The notes: generated by a model from the letters alone, not told the origin. A DNA stretch of 64,000 nt from Tenrec ecaudatus (GCF_050624435.1 NC_134546.1:16081001-16145000), one strand, 5' to 3'. Numbered from the stretch's first letter, positions 24,266 to 36,844 are shown. Numbers and translations are program-made.

Positions 24266-24480
24266 GCGCCAGAATGGCATAGTGGGTCGTGTGTTTGACT
24301 GCTACCTGCAAGGTCAGCTGTTCGAGCCCACTAGCCACTCTGTAGGAGAAAGATGAGACTTTCTGCTCCCATTAAGATTTATAGCCTCGGAAACTCTCAA
24401 AAGTCCCACTCGGTCCCACGGGGAGGCTATGAGTCATGACTGACTGGTAGTGAGTTTGTACAGGACATAGAGGTTTAGCT
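24266..24480 (+). repeat. AfroSINE
   Basis: Head gcgccagaatggcatagtgg, box B ctgttcgagcccactagcc, then ggagaaagatgagactttct and the 3' part ggctatgagtcatgactgac. Confidence 0.85.
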
Positions 24481-24824
24481 GTTCTAAAACCCAAAATGGG
24501 TCTGTCGGAATTCAAACTCCTTTATTAAAAGTAAAACGTTCCAGTCTAAGAGGGCACAACTTCTCCACCTCGACATTGAAACTCCCTTTCCCCCCTCCCC
24601 CCAGAAGTTGTATTGGCACATAATTTACATATGATACAATTCAACAGCTGTGTCCCATCAAGAAGAGCTGTGTAATCAACACCACAATCAGTTTCAGAAC
24701 ATTTTCTTCATTCTTGTCCTCATCATTAGTAGCTCCCCATTTCCCCCAACCTCCGCCCACCACCTGCCATAACCCCAAAGAACCATTGAACCAGCTGTGC
24801 ACAGAAGGTGTGTTCTTTCTTTCT
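24481..24824. other. No recognisable gene
   Basis: AT-rich sequence; the piece around 24610-24780 (..cacataatttacatatgat.., ..aaccccaaagaaccattga..) resembles an old LINE end but is too diverged to name. Confidence 0.35.
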
Positions 24825-26526
24825 TCAATTATTAATCATATTATTTGGGGGCTCTTACAAATCTTATGACAAGCAATCATTCAATTGTATCAAACACAAT
24901 TGTACATATATATGTTGCCACCAACATTTCCAGAACATTTTCTTTCTACTTGAGCCTTCTCTATTTTTCCCCTCCCTCCCACCCTTGTGAATCCTTAATT
25001 AATTATACTTTTTATTTTTATTTCGTGTCTTACACTTTCCATTGTCTCCCTTCACCCACATTTCTGTTATTCATCCCCCTGGAGGGTGGGGGCTGTATAT
25101 CCAACCTTGTAATGGGTTCCCCATTTCTCCCCTCCCCTTCATGATATCAGTTCGCCTACTAATGTTCCTGAGGATTTTATCTGTCCTGAATTTCATGAGT
25201 CGAGAGCTCTTATCTGTACCCAGGTGTGTACTCTGGTCTAGCCAGATTTGTAAGGAAGAACTGGGTCATTGTAGGGGGTGGGGAATGCATAGGAATTAGA
25301 GGAATGATGTGTGTTTTGTCAGTGCTATACTGCACCCCGGTTGAATCCTCCCTTCCTTGTGACCCTTCTGTGGGGGGATGTCCAATTGTCTACAGATGGG
25401 CTTTGGGTCTACACTCCAATCCCCCTTTCACATAGATATAATTGTTTGATTTGGATCTTTTGATACCTGATCCTTTGACACCTCATGCTCACACAGGCTG
25501 GTGTGCTTCTTCCACATGGGTTTATTTGCTAGATGACTGCTTGTTTAACTCAAGCCTTTAAGACCCCAGATACTATATCTTTTAATAGCCTGGCACCATC
25601 TGCTTTCTTCACATTTGCTTATGCACCCATTTTGTCTTCAGTGATCATGTCAGGAAGATATCAAAGAATGCCAGGTTATTAGAACAAAGTGTTCCTGTGT
25701 TAAGGGAGTCCTTGAGTAGAGCCCAAAGTCCATCTGTTATCTTAATACTTAACATATAAATATATATACATTAGGCTCTATCTTTCATTATAAATTAATA
25801 TATTTACATATACACATGCCTATAGCTATACCTCTATAAATAGCTTTTGCCTCCTACTTCTTTCCTCTATTTCCTTTCACTTTCTTACTGTCCCAGTATC
25901 CTGCTCACCCTCCATTCAGTTCTCAGCAATTCCTCTTGGATACATTGCACTTGATCAAACCCCACCAGGCATTATATGCCCTCCTCGGCAATTTTAGATC
26001 TGTTGTTGTTCCCTTGTCCCTGAGTTTGTTGGCTCCCCACCCCCATCCCCCACGCTTCTTCCCCACACCCTCCTCTCCTGTGTCCTCCCCACCCCCGGTA
26101 CCACCCATCCTGTTGTTTTCTCCTCAGGATTGTTTGTCCCACCTACCTTACATAGACAGACATAGGATGAAAGGAGAAAACAAAACAGACACTGATTGTT
26201 CCAGGGCGGTCTGCTGACCCTTATGAGTGTTTTCCAGTCTGGTCTGATGAGGTGCCAAGCCCTGTCCCCTGAGCCAGAAGTCTAGTTTCAGGATTTCTCG
26301 GGGACTTGGTTACTTTGCTCCCCTTGCTGCCCTGTTGGACTCTCTTCGTGTTTCACCCCCGTGTGTGAGGCAGACTGGGCACACTTTCCGCAATGTGTCT
26401 CCAGTGCTGTCCCCGTAGCGCTATGGGTCAGTGGGTCTCGTGGTAGAGCCGGTCCTATGGTCCTCTCTATGCCTTGGCTGCTCCGTGCAGGGATGTCGCC
26501 CCGGGGCCTGCTGGGCCATGAAGAGG

Positions 26527-26600
<74 letters not shown>

Positions 26601-26920
26601 GTGTAGTCTGGACAGACCCACCACTCTCCCCAGGCTGTATCTTCAGTGCGGTCCTCTGTATTACGTTCTTCTGGGGAGAGGGTTCAACATAGCTCAGCTA
26701 TGGCCCTGTCATCCTGTTAGTTTGCTGCTCCCAGGCTGGTATGCTGCCCTCAAGGCTTGGCGCTCCGGGATGGGGCTCTGGTCCCTCTCTCCCTTTCCTG
26801 TAGAGACATAGATAATACCTTCCCTGTGGGTATATTAGTGCCTTGTTCCCCCATCACCTTTGGTTTTTGTTTTTGTTTTCTCTCTCTTTTCCCCCCTTTT
26901 GTAATTGGCTGCCATACTGT
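24825..26920 (-). mobile_element. Longest uninterrupted LINE-like 3' copy (~2.1 kb)
   Basis: Antisense: starts attatttgggggctcttaca and extends through all blocks of the family to a (CT)n tract and beyond. No long ORF on the sense strand over 2 kb, so this is a long non-coding 3' part or a non-autonomous relative. It supplies the empty sites for both LTRs inserted in the copy at 30.3-32.6 kb. Confidence 0.75.
26528..26597. repeat. (CT)n microsatellite
   Basis: About 70 bp of ctct inside the LINE-like copy. Confidence 0.97.
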
Positions 26921-27285
26921 GCACACAAAATTTTATAAGAAAATTTTTTCTGATAAAGAAGCTTGGAGTCAACCTCACCTCTGAAACATTTAACATGAAT
27001 TATGCACTGACTTCTATGTATTAAAGTGCTACTCTAAAATGTTTGCTGCATAATTTGAAGAAAAGTTTAGATCTTCAAAATCTGTATGCCAATGGCTAAT
27101 GGCATCTTACATGGTGACGCTGTAAATGGCCCTCACACCCGCCCTCTATGTGCCTTTTCACGTTCATTTTCCTTTTCCCCTCTTCTCACTCTGTGTCCTG
27201 GCTTTGCAGTATCCAACTTGTCTCTGTCTTTTATTGCCCAGCCTCCCAGACCAAAAAGAAAATCCTGCTGCCATCTTGGGTCTAA
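26921..27285. other. No recognisable gene or repeat
   Basis: AT-rich to mixed unique sequence. Confidence 0.35.
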
Positions 27286-27289
27286 CGTA

Positions 27290-27415
27290 TAGGGATCCTA
27301 CAGGACAGAGAAGAACTACCCTAAATAGTTTACAGACTGCAGAGCCACGGGTGGTTCGAACCACTGACCCAGTGATTGGCAACTCAGTGAGTAAACAACC
27401 AGTCACCTTGGCTCC
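27290..27415 (-). repeat. AfroSINE
   Basis: Plus strand reads gggatcctacaggacagaga .. gtggttcgaaccactgaccc, the reversed body and box B. Confidence 0.8.
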
Positions 27416-27864
27416 ATTGACAGCTTCCTTTGGATGCCTCTTAATCCCTAATTCTTTTTCAAATATGTCTTATCTTTTTTGTCTTATCCTGCAATTTGTG
27501 GGTCTGGATTCTTCATATTTAAAACTGGGCTGATAAGGAAGAAATTAGCATGACTTCAAAGCTGACAATCTAGGGGGTTTCCCTATCTAAGAAACCAGCA
27601 CAGATGCAGTCTACCCAATGCAGCTTTCAGAATCAGCACCCAACATAACCCCAGGAACAAGCCTAAACACCAAGACACCAAGAAAACCATGTTTTGTTGT
27701 TCTTGGGCTGTGTAATCCAAGGGAGACAAGTTGAAGGTCGAAGGAGAGCTAAAGGCCTAAGCACCATTTGGCAAAAGGGTAAAGCTTCACAATGCCCAGT
27801 AGTGCAGACACTGGCAGCAGAAACTCTCCCACACTGCTTTAAAAAAAAAAACTGTAAAATTAAA

Positions 27865-28060
27865 ATTAGTACAACCACTTGGGAAAGAGTTTGGCAATAT
27901 TCAGCAAAGTAGAAAATGTGCTAGCATATGACCCATCAATTCTACTTTTAAATATACACCCGAGGGACATTCTCACACATTGTCACCAAGAGACCTACAC
28001 TGAGTATATCAAAGGCAACACTGGTATGTGGGCCAGATAAGAGACACAAACCCGTGAATA
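27865..28060 (+). mobile_element. Ancient mammalian L1 3'-part fragment
   Basis: tacaaccacttgggaaagag, ttggcaatattc, tatgacccatcaattctact match the L1M 3' region by recollection. Confidence 0.7.
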
Positions 28061-28406
28061 TCAGGAGTCGAATGAAAGGAGTCCCAAGTTCTCCTACATT
28101 TAACATCAACACACTTTGAACAAAACTCAAGGCTTTGAACCGTGATCAACTGCACACCAGTTCTGAAGGGGAGTGACAAATGGGAAGCATGAACCTGCAG
28201 GTGTTGGAATTAGAATGGGGTTTAAAGCAGTTGCTACAACTATGTGGGAAACAGAAAGATTTCTCCCAATTCGTCTCTCCCAAATATATGTTAGACTTAG
28301 GACACTGCTTGCAGCTAGTGGTAAATGATTGTCATGTTACATCCCTGAAGGCAGTCAGTTGTCAGACTACTGTCTGGTCCCACCACAGGTAGACCCAGCT
28401 CCCTGC
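28061..28406. other. No recognisable gene or repeat
   Basis: Unique-looking sequence. Confidence 0.35.
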
Positions 28407-29052
28407 TGTTAAGGACAAGGGGTTACTTCTTCCTAAAAGCTTGCAACCATTAGTTTGGTCCCTGTAGGTGAGGTTTATACCCTACTGCTAATGGTTTCTA
28501 TGGAGATCCAGAGAATAGGTCAAACGAGCTCAGTGACATCCAAAGTTAGGCTGCCATCTTGAATCTAGGATCCGCCCTTCTTGTCACATGTGTGCCCCAA
28601 TCCCTCCTCTTCCTATTGTCCCCCTCTTATTGCTGTATCACCTATAGCGCAGCCCCTTCCTGTGATGTATGTCTTTACCTGTAATTAGGGGGCTTGCATG
28701 CCCCCTCTCCCAAAGGTATATAAGCCTGGGTTAGCAATAAAGAGCTCTCTCGGGCTCCCCTCTGGCCTCTCATCGGTTCCCCTTCTCCTCTCCGGTCTTC
28801 TCTTCCCAGTTCCCTTTCCCCTTGTACTCCTTCCCCTCCCGCTCTCTCCTGCCCTCCAGTCTGCCATCTCCATGTGGACCACCAAGCTGGGCTGAGGTGA
28901 ACATGCTACCATGAAATGTGTCTGACTCCATTATTTCAATCTCTCGTCTATTCCTCAAGCTCTCTCGGACTTTACTATAATCTTTATATATATTAACTGT
29001 ACAATTGTTCCTACCGAATCCGTGATGATGTGTTAGGGCTGGTACCCTAACA
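28407..29052 (+). mobile_element. Candidate solitary LTR of another ERV class
   Basis: Termini tgttaagg .. ccctaaca. A TATA box tatataa at 28717-28723 and AATAAA at 28736-28741 are followed by a pyrimidine-rich U5-like stretch. This is the order expected in a retroviral LTR. The last 22 bases form an inverted repeat (tgttaggg / ccctaaca). A 5-bp hairpin (ggggg / ccccc) precedes the TATA box. No target duplication (cctgc / caact), so borders are uncertain. Confidence 0.45.
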
Positions 29053-29170
29053 CAACTATGCTCAATGAAACAAAGAAATCTATTCACAATGAAAGAAAGC
29101 ATTTTTTTAATCTAAGGAAAACATACACTATAACAAAATAATCAAATGAAAATTCTACAACGAAAATATG

Positions 29171-29252
29171 CAAGGAGGCTTCAAAAAAAACCGTGTGGGG
29201 AAACTCCATTCTTTTAACTCCATTTTCCCATGAATTTTTGAAGGCCCCTCAT
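29171..29252. mobile_element. Mariner-type MITE, ~80 bp
   Basis: Imperfect inverted repeats caaggaggcttcaaaaa / ttttgaaggcccctc with ccattcttt..ccattttcccatgaa between; same family as copies at 48800, 59552 and 60655. Confidence 0.7.
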
Positions 29253-30169
29253 AAAGTATCTGAAATTTATGTTTTGTTGGGTGTGTTTAACAGCAAAATA
29301 AAGATGGTAGAAAAATAGTAAACTTGAAGATAAATCAATAAATTTTTAATATGGAAAATAGAGAAAATATTTTAAGAGCAAGATATCAGTGGACGAGAAC
29401 TGACACTTAAATAATTCCACACATTTATGATCAATCAATTCTTAACACAGATGCCAAGGCCCTTCGAGTGATAAAAATGTCTTTTCTTTTAGTCATGGAT
29501 TATTTTTCACTCCTCAAACCAAAAAAAAAAAAAAAAAGTACTACCATTTTCAGACAGTAAAGGCTCATTTGGATTTTGCCTCATTTATGATTCTCTTTGC
29601 TCATCATTCCCCACCCCCCACGCCCCGCCTCCTTTTTCATTGTCAATTAGGGAAGGTTTTCAGAGCACCTCATCAGTTCGACATTCAACAATTCAGTCAT
29701 CATTTGTTTCAATTCACCCGTGACCATCCCCTTAACAGGGCATCATTTATCTCAGTTTCTCCCTGTGTTTCCCATTTCATCATTCTTTCTTTTTTTCCCC
29801 TCAAGCCTTTTTTCTAGGATCACTTTCCACCATTTAAAAATTTATCTTTCGAAGATCCTTTATGAATCCAACTTGTTGGGGTAGGGAGAAAAGAAGTAAA
29901 TCCAAGTTGTTCATCAGATGGTCTATTATTTCCATCATTCTTGAGTAGCAGTTTCACAAGTTATTTTCTCAGTACAAGGAAATGCTTCCACTGCCTTCTG
30001 GAGTCTGTTGTTGCAATTGGGAAATCAACTGTCAAATTGTTGATTCTTGGAAGATGGGTCTTCTCTCTCTGGCTGCTTTTAAGATTTTTGTTTATTTGTT
30101 TTTAATGTTCTGCAGTTTCAAAACAATATAAATGAAATTTCTCTCAATCTGCTTGGAATGAATTAAATC
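29253..30169. other. AT-rich, no recognisable gene
   Basis: Contains an A-run at 29521-29537 and LINE-like AT-rich sequence that could not be named. Confidence 0.35.
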
Positions 30170-30300
30170 TCACTGCCATCAGATTGAGTCCAATTCCTAG
30201 GAACCCTGTGTAAAGTTCTCAAGACTAAATTTTTATGGAAGCCTCTTCTTTCTTGCATGGAGCAATCGTGGGTTAAGACCACTGACCTTACAGACAGACC
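30170..30300 (-). repeat. AfroSINE fragment, diverged
   Basis: cactgccatcagattgagtc .. gtgggttaagaccactgacc on the plus strand. Confidence 0.6.
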
Positions 30301-30554
30301 TGGAACTATGTATAGGCTTCCCCCCTGCCCCAGGTCTATCTATGTGATAGGCAGGATAAACAATCTTGAGAAAACAAGGAGACAGATGGTTTCAGGGGGG
30401 CATGAGAGGTGAGGGAAAGGAAGGGAGAGCCAACAAACCCAGGGACAAGGGAACAACAAGTGATCTAATATCTATAGGTGGTGAGGAGGGCATAGAATGT
30501 TGGGTGGGATTTGATCAAATGCAATGTAGCTGAGAGGAATTACTGAAAGCCTAA

Positions 30555-30996
30555 TGTGTTAGTCTGAGTTGACTAGAGAAACAAATTCAGAGACACTCAT
30601 AAATTGATACTAGTCCATAAATTCCAGAAGTCTGATATTAGCCCATATGTCTGATACCAATCTATAAATTCCTCTTTAGACTCACACAACACATGCAATG
30701 ATGCCAAATGCAGGAAGATCATAGCCCAGTGGGTGAATAGTCTTGTGGATCCAGTGGCAGTGGAAGCATCTCAGCGCTGGCAGGAATCTCCTTCAGCTCC
30801 AGTGCTCTAGCATAGCTCATGAGTCTTGTCTGCAGGCATGTCTCACAGGGTGTGAGTCTGTGTCCTCCTCCAAGGAGCTATTTATCTCCTTAGTGCCTCC
30901 AAATGGGGTCATCATGCTGCAACCTGATTGACAGGCTAATCTCCACCCTATTCACTCATAAGTCTCAAATTGACAACAGATTATGTAACTACCACA
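30555..30996 (+). mobile_element. ERVL-type solitary LTR (8116 subfamily)
   Basis: Starts tgtgttagtctgagttgac, ends aactaccaca; 442 bp with an internal deletion near the 5' side. Flanks cctaa / tcaaa are a decayed duplication: the uninterrupted LINE-like copy has ctgaa there. Confidence 0.85.
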
Positions 30997-31069
30997 TCAA
31001 ATGAAGGCCAAACATGATAGTGGAACAAGAGGAAAGTAAAAAATAAATAAAGCAAAAGAAGTAGGAGGC

Positions 31070-31560
31070 TGTGTCACTCTGGGTAAACTAGGGAAACAAA
31101 TCCACAGAAATTCATACATATAAGAGTTTTATATAAAGGGTAAGTGTACATTAAGAAACCATTCCAACCCAGTGTGTCCAAGCCCATAGGTCCAAATTAG
31201 CCCATATATCCTACACCAATTCACAAAATCCTTCTCCATCTCACGAAACACGCATAATGACACCGAATGCAGGGGGAAAGCCAAATCAGTGAGTGTGTAA
31301 GCATCTCAGCGCTGGCAGGGGTCTCCACACAGCTGCTCCAGCACCCAGGGCAGCATCGGGTTAGGATGTCTTGCAGGAAGCGAGCCTTGACAGATGAAGC
31401 AGGGAACTGACTAAGGCAGCCGCACCCTGGTCCGACCATCACAAAGCAAAAGACCTGAGAACTAGAAAGGCGAGGCTCATCGAGCCATTTATCCCTCTGT
31501 CCTTCAGTTAATTCCATGTGTTTACTGGCCAGGTTGGCACAATAAACCTTAACTATCTCA
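31070..31560 (+). mobile_element. ERVL-type solitary LTR (21234 subfamily), TSD gaggc
   Basis: Starts tgtgtcactctgggtaaac, ends cttaactatctca; 491 bp. Exact duplication gaggc at 31065-31069 and 31561-31565. The uninterrupted paralogous LINE-like copy reads aagtaggaggcaaaag with a single gaggc. Confidence 0.93.
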
Positions 31561-32636
31561 GAGGCAAAGGAAATTTATACAGGTATTCAATACAGGGACA
31601 TACATAGGTACATATGTTAATATATAAAAATAGGGACATAGATCGATGTACATATGTGTTAAGTATTAAGGTGGCAGAGAGACATTAGGCCTCTACTCAA
31701 GTACTCCCGCAACACAAGAAAACTTTGTTCTAATAACGTAGCATTCTGTGGTGTGCACCTTCCTGACACGATTGCTGAAGACAAAAGGGATGCACATAAG
31801 CAAATATGGCGAAGAAAGCTGATGGTGCCTGCTATTAAAATATATAGCATTTGGGGCCTTAAAGGCTTGCAAATAAACAAGCAGCCATCTAGGTAAGAAG
31901 CAACAAAGCCCACGTGGAAGAAACACACCAGTCTGTGTGATCATGAGGCGTTGATGGAATCAGGAATAAAAAGATCCAAAACAATCATATCAATGCGATG
32001 TGAATGACAGGGGTCAGAAATGGAGACCCAAAGCCCATCTGTAGGCAATTGGACATTCCTTCACGGAAGGGTCACAAGGAATGGAAAAGCCAGCCAGGGT
32101 GCAGGATAGCACTGACAAAACACACATCCCTCTAGTACTTTAACGTTTCCTCCCCCACCACCCATCGCAGAATCATGACCCCAGTTCTACCTTACAAATC
32201 TGACTAGACCAGAGCATGTACACTGGTGCAGAGAAGAGCTCTCGACACACGGAATCCAGGGCAGATAAACCCCTCAGGAACAATAATGGGAGCAGCAACA
32301 CCATGAGGGTAGGAGGAAGGTGGGGGGAGAAAGTGGGAACCGGATTGCAATGATCGACGTATAACCCGCCCCCCCACCCAAAGTGACGAACAACAGAAAC
32401 ATGGAGAGAGACAGCAGACAGTGCAAGATATGAAAATAATAATAACATAATTTATGAAGGGTTCATGAAGTTTGGAGGGTGGAGGAGGAAGGAAAAAAAT
32501 GAGGAACTAATACCAAGGGCTCAAATAGCAAGAAAATGTTTTGAAAAGGATGATGGCAAATATGCACAAATGTGTTTGACAGAATGGGTGTATGGATTGT
32601 GATAAGACCTGTAAGAGCCCCCAATAAAATGATGTT

Positions 32637-34215
32637 TTCAGAAGACCACTGACTTTGTAGTTCGCAGTCCACTGCCCACCCCTCAGTGCCAGCAGGGCTC
32701 CTGTGGAACTTACGAGGCACGCTCAATTCTAGCCTTGACTGTAGTCCAGCCTGGACATGTCTCTGAAGAGTCAGGAGCCTTAACATTTGTCTTTAATTTC
32801 TGTCAGTTTAGCGATCCTGCATTCTGGGATACTGGTTCATACACACATTTCACTTCACTCAGTTCTCTTCAACGGGACCTAAATTGTGTGTCCACCTTGG
32901 CTATATTTCATTTTGTTATTTCTGCAATCTACCTTATTTTAAATTTTATCTTATTCCCTGAGCATCATTCCATTTCTACTGATAGTTCTAATTTCTACTA
33001 TTACTCCCAAATTTCCGTAGTTTTTGCACTTTGATTCTCTAATTTGTCTTTTCTCGTTCGTGGTGGAAATTTTCTTTGTGGTTTGGATGTAAATCTTCAG
33101 TGTTTTGGAATACTTGAGGGAACTCTTATAGGCTGGTTTTAAAGTCCATCTCCCCAAAAAGGATCTGGACTTGCTTCTGCCTGGCGTCTAGAGGCATTGT
33201 CAACTCCGACGACTGTAAAATCAATTCTAAGCTTTTCTAATGACTGCTCCCTTTTGTCCCGGAGCATTGCCATAGTTCTGCGTGTAACACACCCGCATAC
33301 GTAGCATGCACAAAGCTCATAAGAAAATCAATGAGAGGCAGTTGCAGTTTGCGAAAAGTATAATGTTGTACGATATTTGCAGAAAAATACTTTTTTCCTT
33401 TTGATAACTCATTTATGCAATTAGGGGGTTCTCCCCCGTCCCTGCCCCCCTTTTGTATCTAGTGTAAGCCTTCTGTTCCTGATTCTAATCCACCATATTG
33501 CCAGGAATTCCCGCTGACAGTTTCTCCACAAATCTGAGTCCTCTGTTTATAAACAGAAAGCAAGGTAAGGCGGGGTGGGGAGGGGAAGGGTGGTCTCAAC
33601 CTTGTTCAAAGGAAGAGAAGAAACAAGCAGGCGCTTTAACCCATGAACGCATCACGTGACTAGCACGAGCTGCGAGAACAACCAGAAACCCAACCAAGTG
33701 GCCAGAAAGAACTGTTTAGCTGTGCTTCCCCAAGCGGAGATGAGCTGCGGCAGTGCAGGGTGGAGCTTCCTGAACTGGAAGCTGCTACTGCAGAGGGTGA
33801 CAGTGGTGCCAGACTAAGGCGGTTACAAGTATCCTGTTATATATAGTCCTTCCTCCCTCCTAAAAAGGATGTAGTTGGGTTATGAAATGCAAGGGGCTCC
33901 TCTTCGCACATTAGAATGTAAGTCTACTATGTAAGGGGAAACTATGTTCCTAATTGAGCAGCTAAATATTCACAATGATTTTTTTTAAAGACTCAAAATG
34001 TAACCATTGCAAGGCATATAAAAAGAGTAAAGGCTACAGTCTTTCGTCGACTTATTCAATAGGTACACTGAGCAAACGCTATGAAAAGCTGGACTCTGTG
34101 GAACACAGAACACGATGGGAGGAAGCCACGTGAGCAACCCGAGACAGCCAGATGACAGGAGCTTGCTCTGCTGGGAGTGAAAAGGACTTGAAGCGTTTAT
34201 TCGAAGCCTTCCGTG
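32637..34215. other. No recognisable gene
   Basis: AT-rich unique-looking sequence with no ORF of note; a short gggcgggg-like G-run near 33570. Confidence 0.4.
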
Positions 34216-34219
34216 TGAA

Positions 34220-34650
34220 TTGCACCTCGAGATAAAGAAAATCAAACTCCTCACGACTGGGTCATTAAGCAGTATCATAAGAAACACAAACACACAGACG
34301 TTGCTAGAGGTGCCTTTTACTTCAGCCCACCATCCATGCAGCAGTCGGGAAATCAAACCACGCGGTGCATTAAGCAAATCGGGGGCAAAAGACCTCTTCA
34401 AGGCATTAAAAAGCAGCGATCACGCATTGAGGATGGAAGTGCACCTGACCCAAACCACAGGTCTCCACTTAAGCACATGGGAAAGCTGGACCATGAACAG
34501 GGAAGACCGAGAATGAATGCTCTGGAATGAGGCGGTTGGCAGAGAGCTCAGTCTACCATGGACGGCCAGAAGACATACATGCGTCCTGGAAGAAGTATGT
34601 CCCTGAGTGAGGCTGCTGAGGTTGAGCACCACTTACATGGGATCTACCAG
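34220..34650 (+). mobile_element. RTE/BovB 3' half fragment
   Basis: Sense: gataaagaaaatcaaactcc.. cgactgggtcattaagcagt.. caaaagacctcttcaaggca .. ggaagaagtatgtccctgag. Stops interrupt it. Confidence 0.8.
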
Positions 34651-34674
34651 CAGGGACCAGTCCCCCAAGGCTAT

Positions 34675-36022
34675 TGTCAGGGACTGAATTGTATCCCCTC
34701 ACAGAATGTCTCAGTTCGACTCAGGCCATGATTCTGAGTGGGTTGGCATCTACAGAATGAGGTAATCATGAAATTCTTTCTCCTTTGGAAGTTTAAATAT
34801 AGACACCAAGATGGAAGCTGTATATCCCAAAAGGTACACTCTTCTGGACTGTTTCATTCTTTCAGTGCTCTTTCTACTGGATCCTGGTCCACAGAGATCT
34901 AACTGGATCCACCACTGAGAGCCATTTGCACACACATTTTGGGAGGGGGAAAAAAAACCTCACTGTAAAACTAATCCCTCAGATCAAATCCTTTCCTTTT
35001 GAAAAAGTCAACAATGGTTTTTGATTACTTGACAGAAGCCTGCCATGGTAAATAGAGCACTGAAAGGAAACATGAGGTTAAATGCTACTGGTGGTTTAAT
35101 TAATAGTGAAGGTCTCCTATCAATGTGGCTGGGTCAGGATTCTCAGTGTTTGGGCAGTTAAACCCCACGATGTGACCAAACAATGCAATCACCTGCATAA
35201 TGGCAGCTGCTCCGAACAGCCAATCAGTTATAAGATTAGGGCGGGATGCCATGCCTTTACTCACCTTCACAGCCTTGATGCAACCAACTGAAAAGTTTCC
35301 GCAGCAGTGTGGTCTGCTTCTAATATAAGTGGATGCTGTGGAAAAGCCTGCTTGCTTCTTGCGGAGTCAGGATTCTGCATCTGGATCATCAACCTCTGGC
35401 TCTTTGGACCTGAGCCAATGGCCTACATATTGTCTGGCAATCCTAGGAGCTATCAGCAGCCTGTCATCTGACTTGCTGACCTCGGATTCATCCATGCCTG
35501 CAGTCATAGGTTCCTCAGTCCCAGCAGTTACTTGAATCAGAAGCCTCCAGACTAACATGGACTTGCCCACTTCTACAACTGTCATCAATTTTGATACACA
35601 TTTCTTTTTTTAAAAAAGATAAAATCATTTTATTTAGGGTCCTTTTTTTTTTCTTTTCAAAATCATTTTATTGGGGACTTGTACAAGTCTTATCACAATC
35701 CACACATCCATCCATTGTGTCTAGCACATTTGTACATTTGTTGCCATCATCATTTTCAAAACATTTGCTTTCTACTTGAGCCTTTGGTATCAGCTCGTTT
35801 CCCCTCCCTCCTCACCCCCCACCCCTCACGAATTCATGATAATTTATAAATTATTATTATTCTGTCATGTTTTACACTGTCCAACGTCTCGTCTCCCTTC
35901 ACCCAATTTTCTGTTATCTGCCCCCCAGGGAGGGTGTTATATGGAGATCCACATTTGTCTATTTCTATGCATATATGGGCATCATTGGTTTTGATTCTCT
36001 AGCGACCCCTGCCTAATACACA
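34675..36022. mobile_element. Old LTR-like sequence with LINE insertion
   Basis: 34675-34930 starts gggactgaattgtatcccct, MaLR-like. 35107-36022 ends ctctagcgacccctgcctaa then tacaca, the reversed ERVL-like LTR start. It contains a minus-strand LINE-like 3' end at about 35655-35970. Borders between the old elements are uncertain. Confidence 0.45.
35655..35970 (-). mobile_element. LINE-like 3' end in an old LTR
   Basis: aaaatcattttattggggac .. ccctccctcctcaccccccac, then the ..taatttataaattatt.. and ..gccccccagggagg.. blocks, all reversed family sequence. Confidence 0.8.
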
Positions 36023-36189
36023 GTTTGTTACAACTCATGTTGGCATCAGTAAGCAACTACTACAGTGATCACCTTGCTCTCACATGGGAAAATCCATACT
36101 GTGTAAAGCCATCTTTGTCTCTGGGTACTTCTCACATGATCTGTACACCTCCCTGGGAGACCCTGGGCAGCACAAACCAAAACCCACCA

Positions 36190-36325
36190 AACTTACTGCC
36201 ATCGAGTCAAAGGGGGCTCATCGTGAGCCCCTGTGGGTTTCCAAGACTGTAATTGTTACGGAGTAGAAAGGCCAGTCTTTGTGGTTTCGAATGGACCGTG
36301 CAAACTGCAGCCCAGTGCTCGGCCA
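36190..36325 (-). repeat. AfroSINE
   Basis: actgccatcgagtcaaaggg .. gtttccaagactgtaattgt, reversed SINE body. Confidence 0.75.
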
Positions 36326-36654
36326 CCCTAACACCAGGGCCCCTCTGAGCGCACACGGGAGTGGAAAAAGCAAGAACTGGCTGGTATATGTTAGTAATGG
36401 ATAATGAACTGAGTGATCCAATTCTGGAGTCGTGCCGTTCAATTTTTAAAAATACTAAGCCTGATCTGATTGAAGGACTGTCAACATTGTCAGTGCTGCC
36501 CTTCATGTTAGCATTTTACCCCCAAGCATTGAGAAGCATGTACTCAGCATGAATCTGTCAGGAAGGTCAACTTGTGGAGAACAGTGTATAAGCCTACCTT
36601 ATTCTGCGTCCTCCATCACATGAAGAACCACATGTATGCAAATTTGTACAAACC

Positions 36655-36844
36655 CAGTTAGTATTAAACACTGGACCTCTAACCACAGGGTCAGCAGTTT
36701 GAAGCCACCAGCCACTCCTTGGGAGAAAGATGAGGCTTTCTATGCCCTAAAGATTACAGCCTTTGAAAGCCACAGTGGAGGGTCTATACTATATGGTCAC
36801 TGGGAGTCAGAATCGACACAAAGACAGCAAGTTTGGCTTTGGTT
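36655..36844 (+). repeat. AfroSINE
   Basis: ggtcagcagtttgaagccac, ggagaaagatgaggctttct, gattacagcctttgaaagcc and 3' core gggagtcagaatcgacacaa. Confidence 0.85.

Larger units (their letters stand above)
30320..32636 (+). mobile_element. LINE-like 3' copy interrupted by two ERVL LTRs
   Basis: Same block order as the reverse of 24825-26920, ending gagcccccaataaaatgatg. Interrupted at 30555-30996 and 31070-31560. Shows the empty SPIN site ccctctagtacttt at 32131. Confidence 0.8.

Noticed and set aside
28407-29052. Target duplication for the candidate LTR
   Set aside because: Flanks cctgc and caact do not match, so the borders remain provisional.
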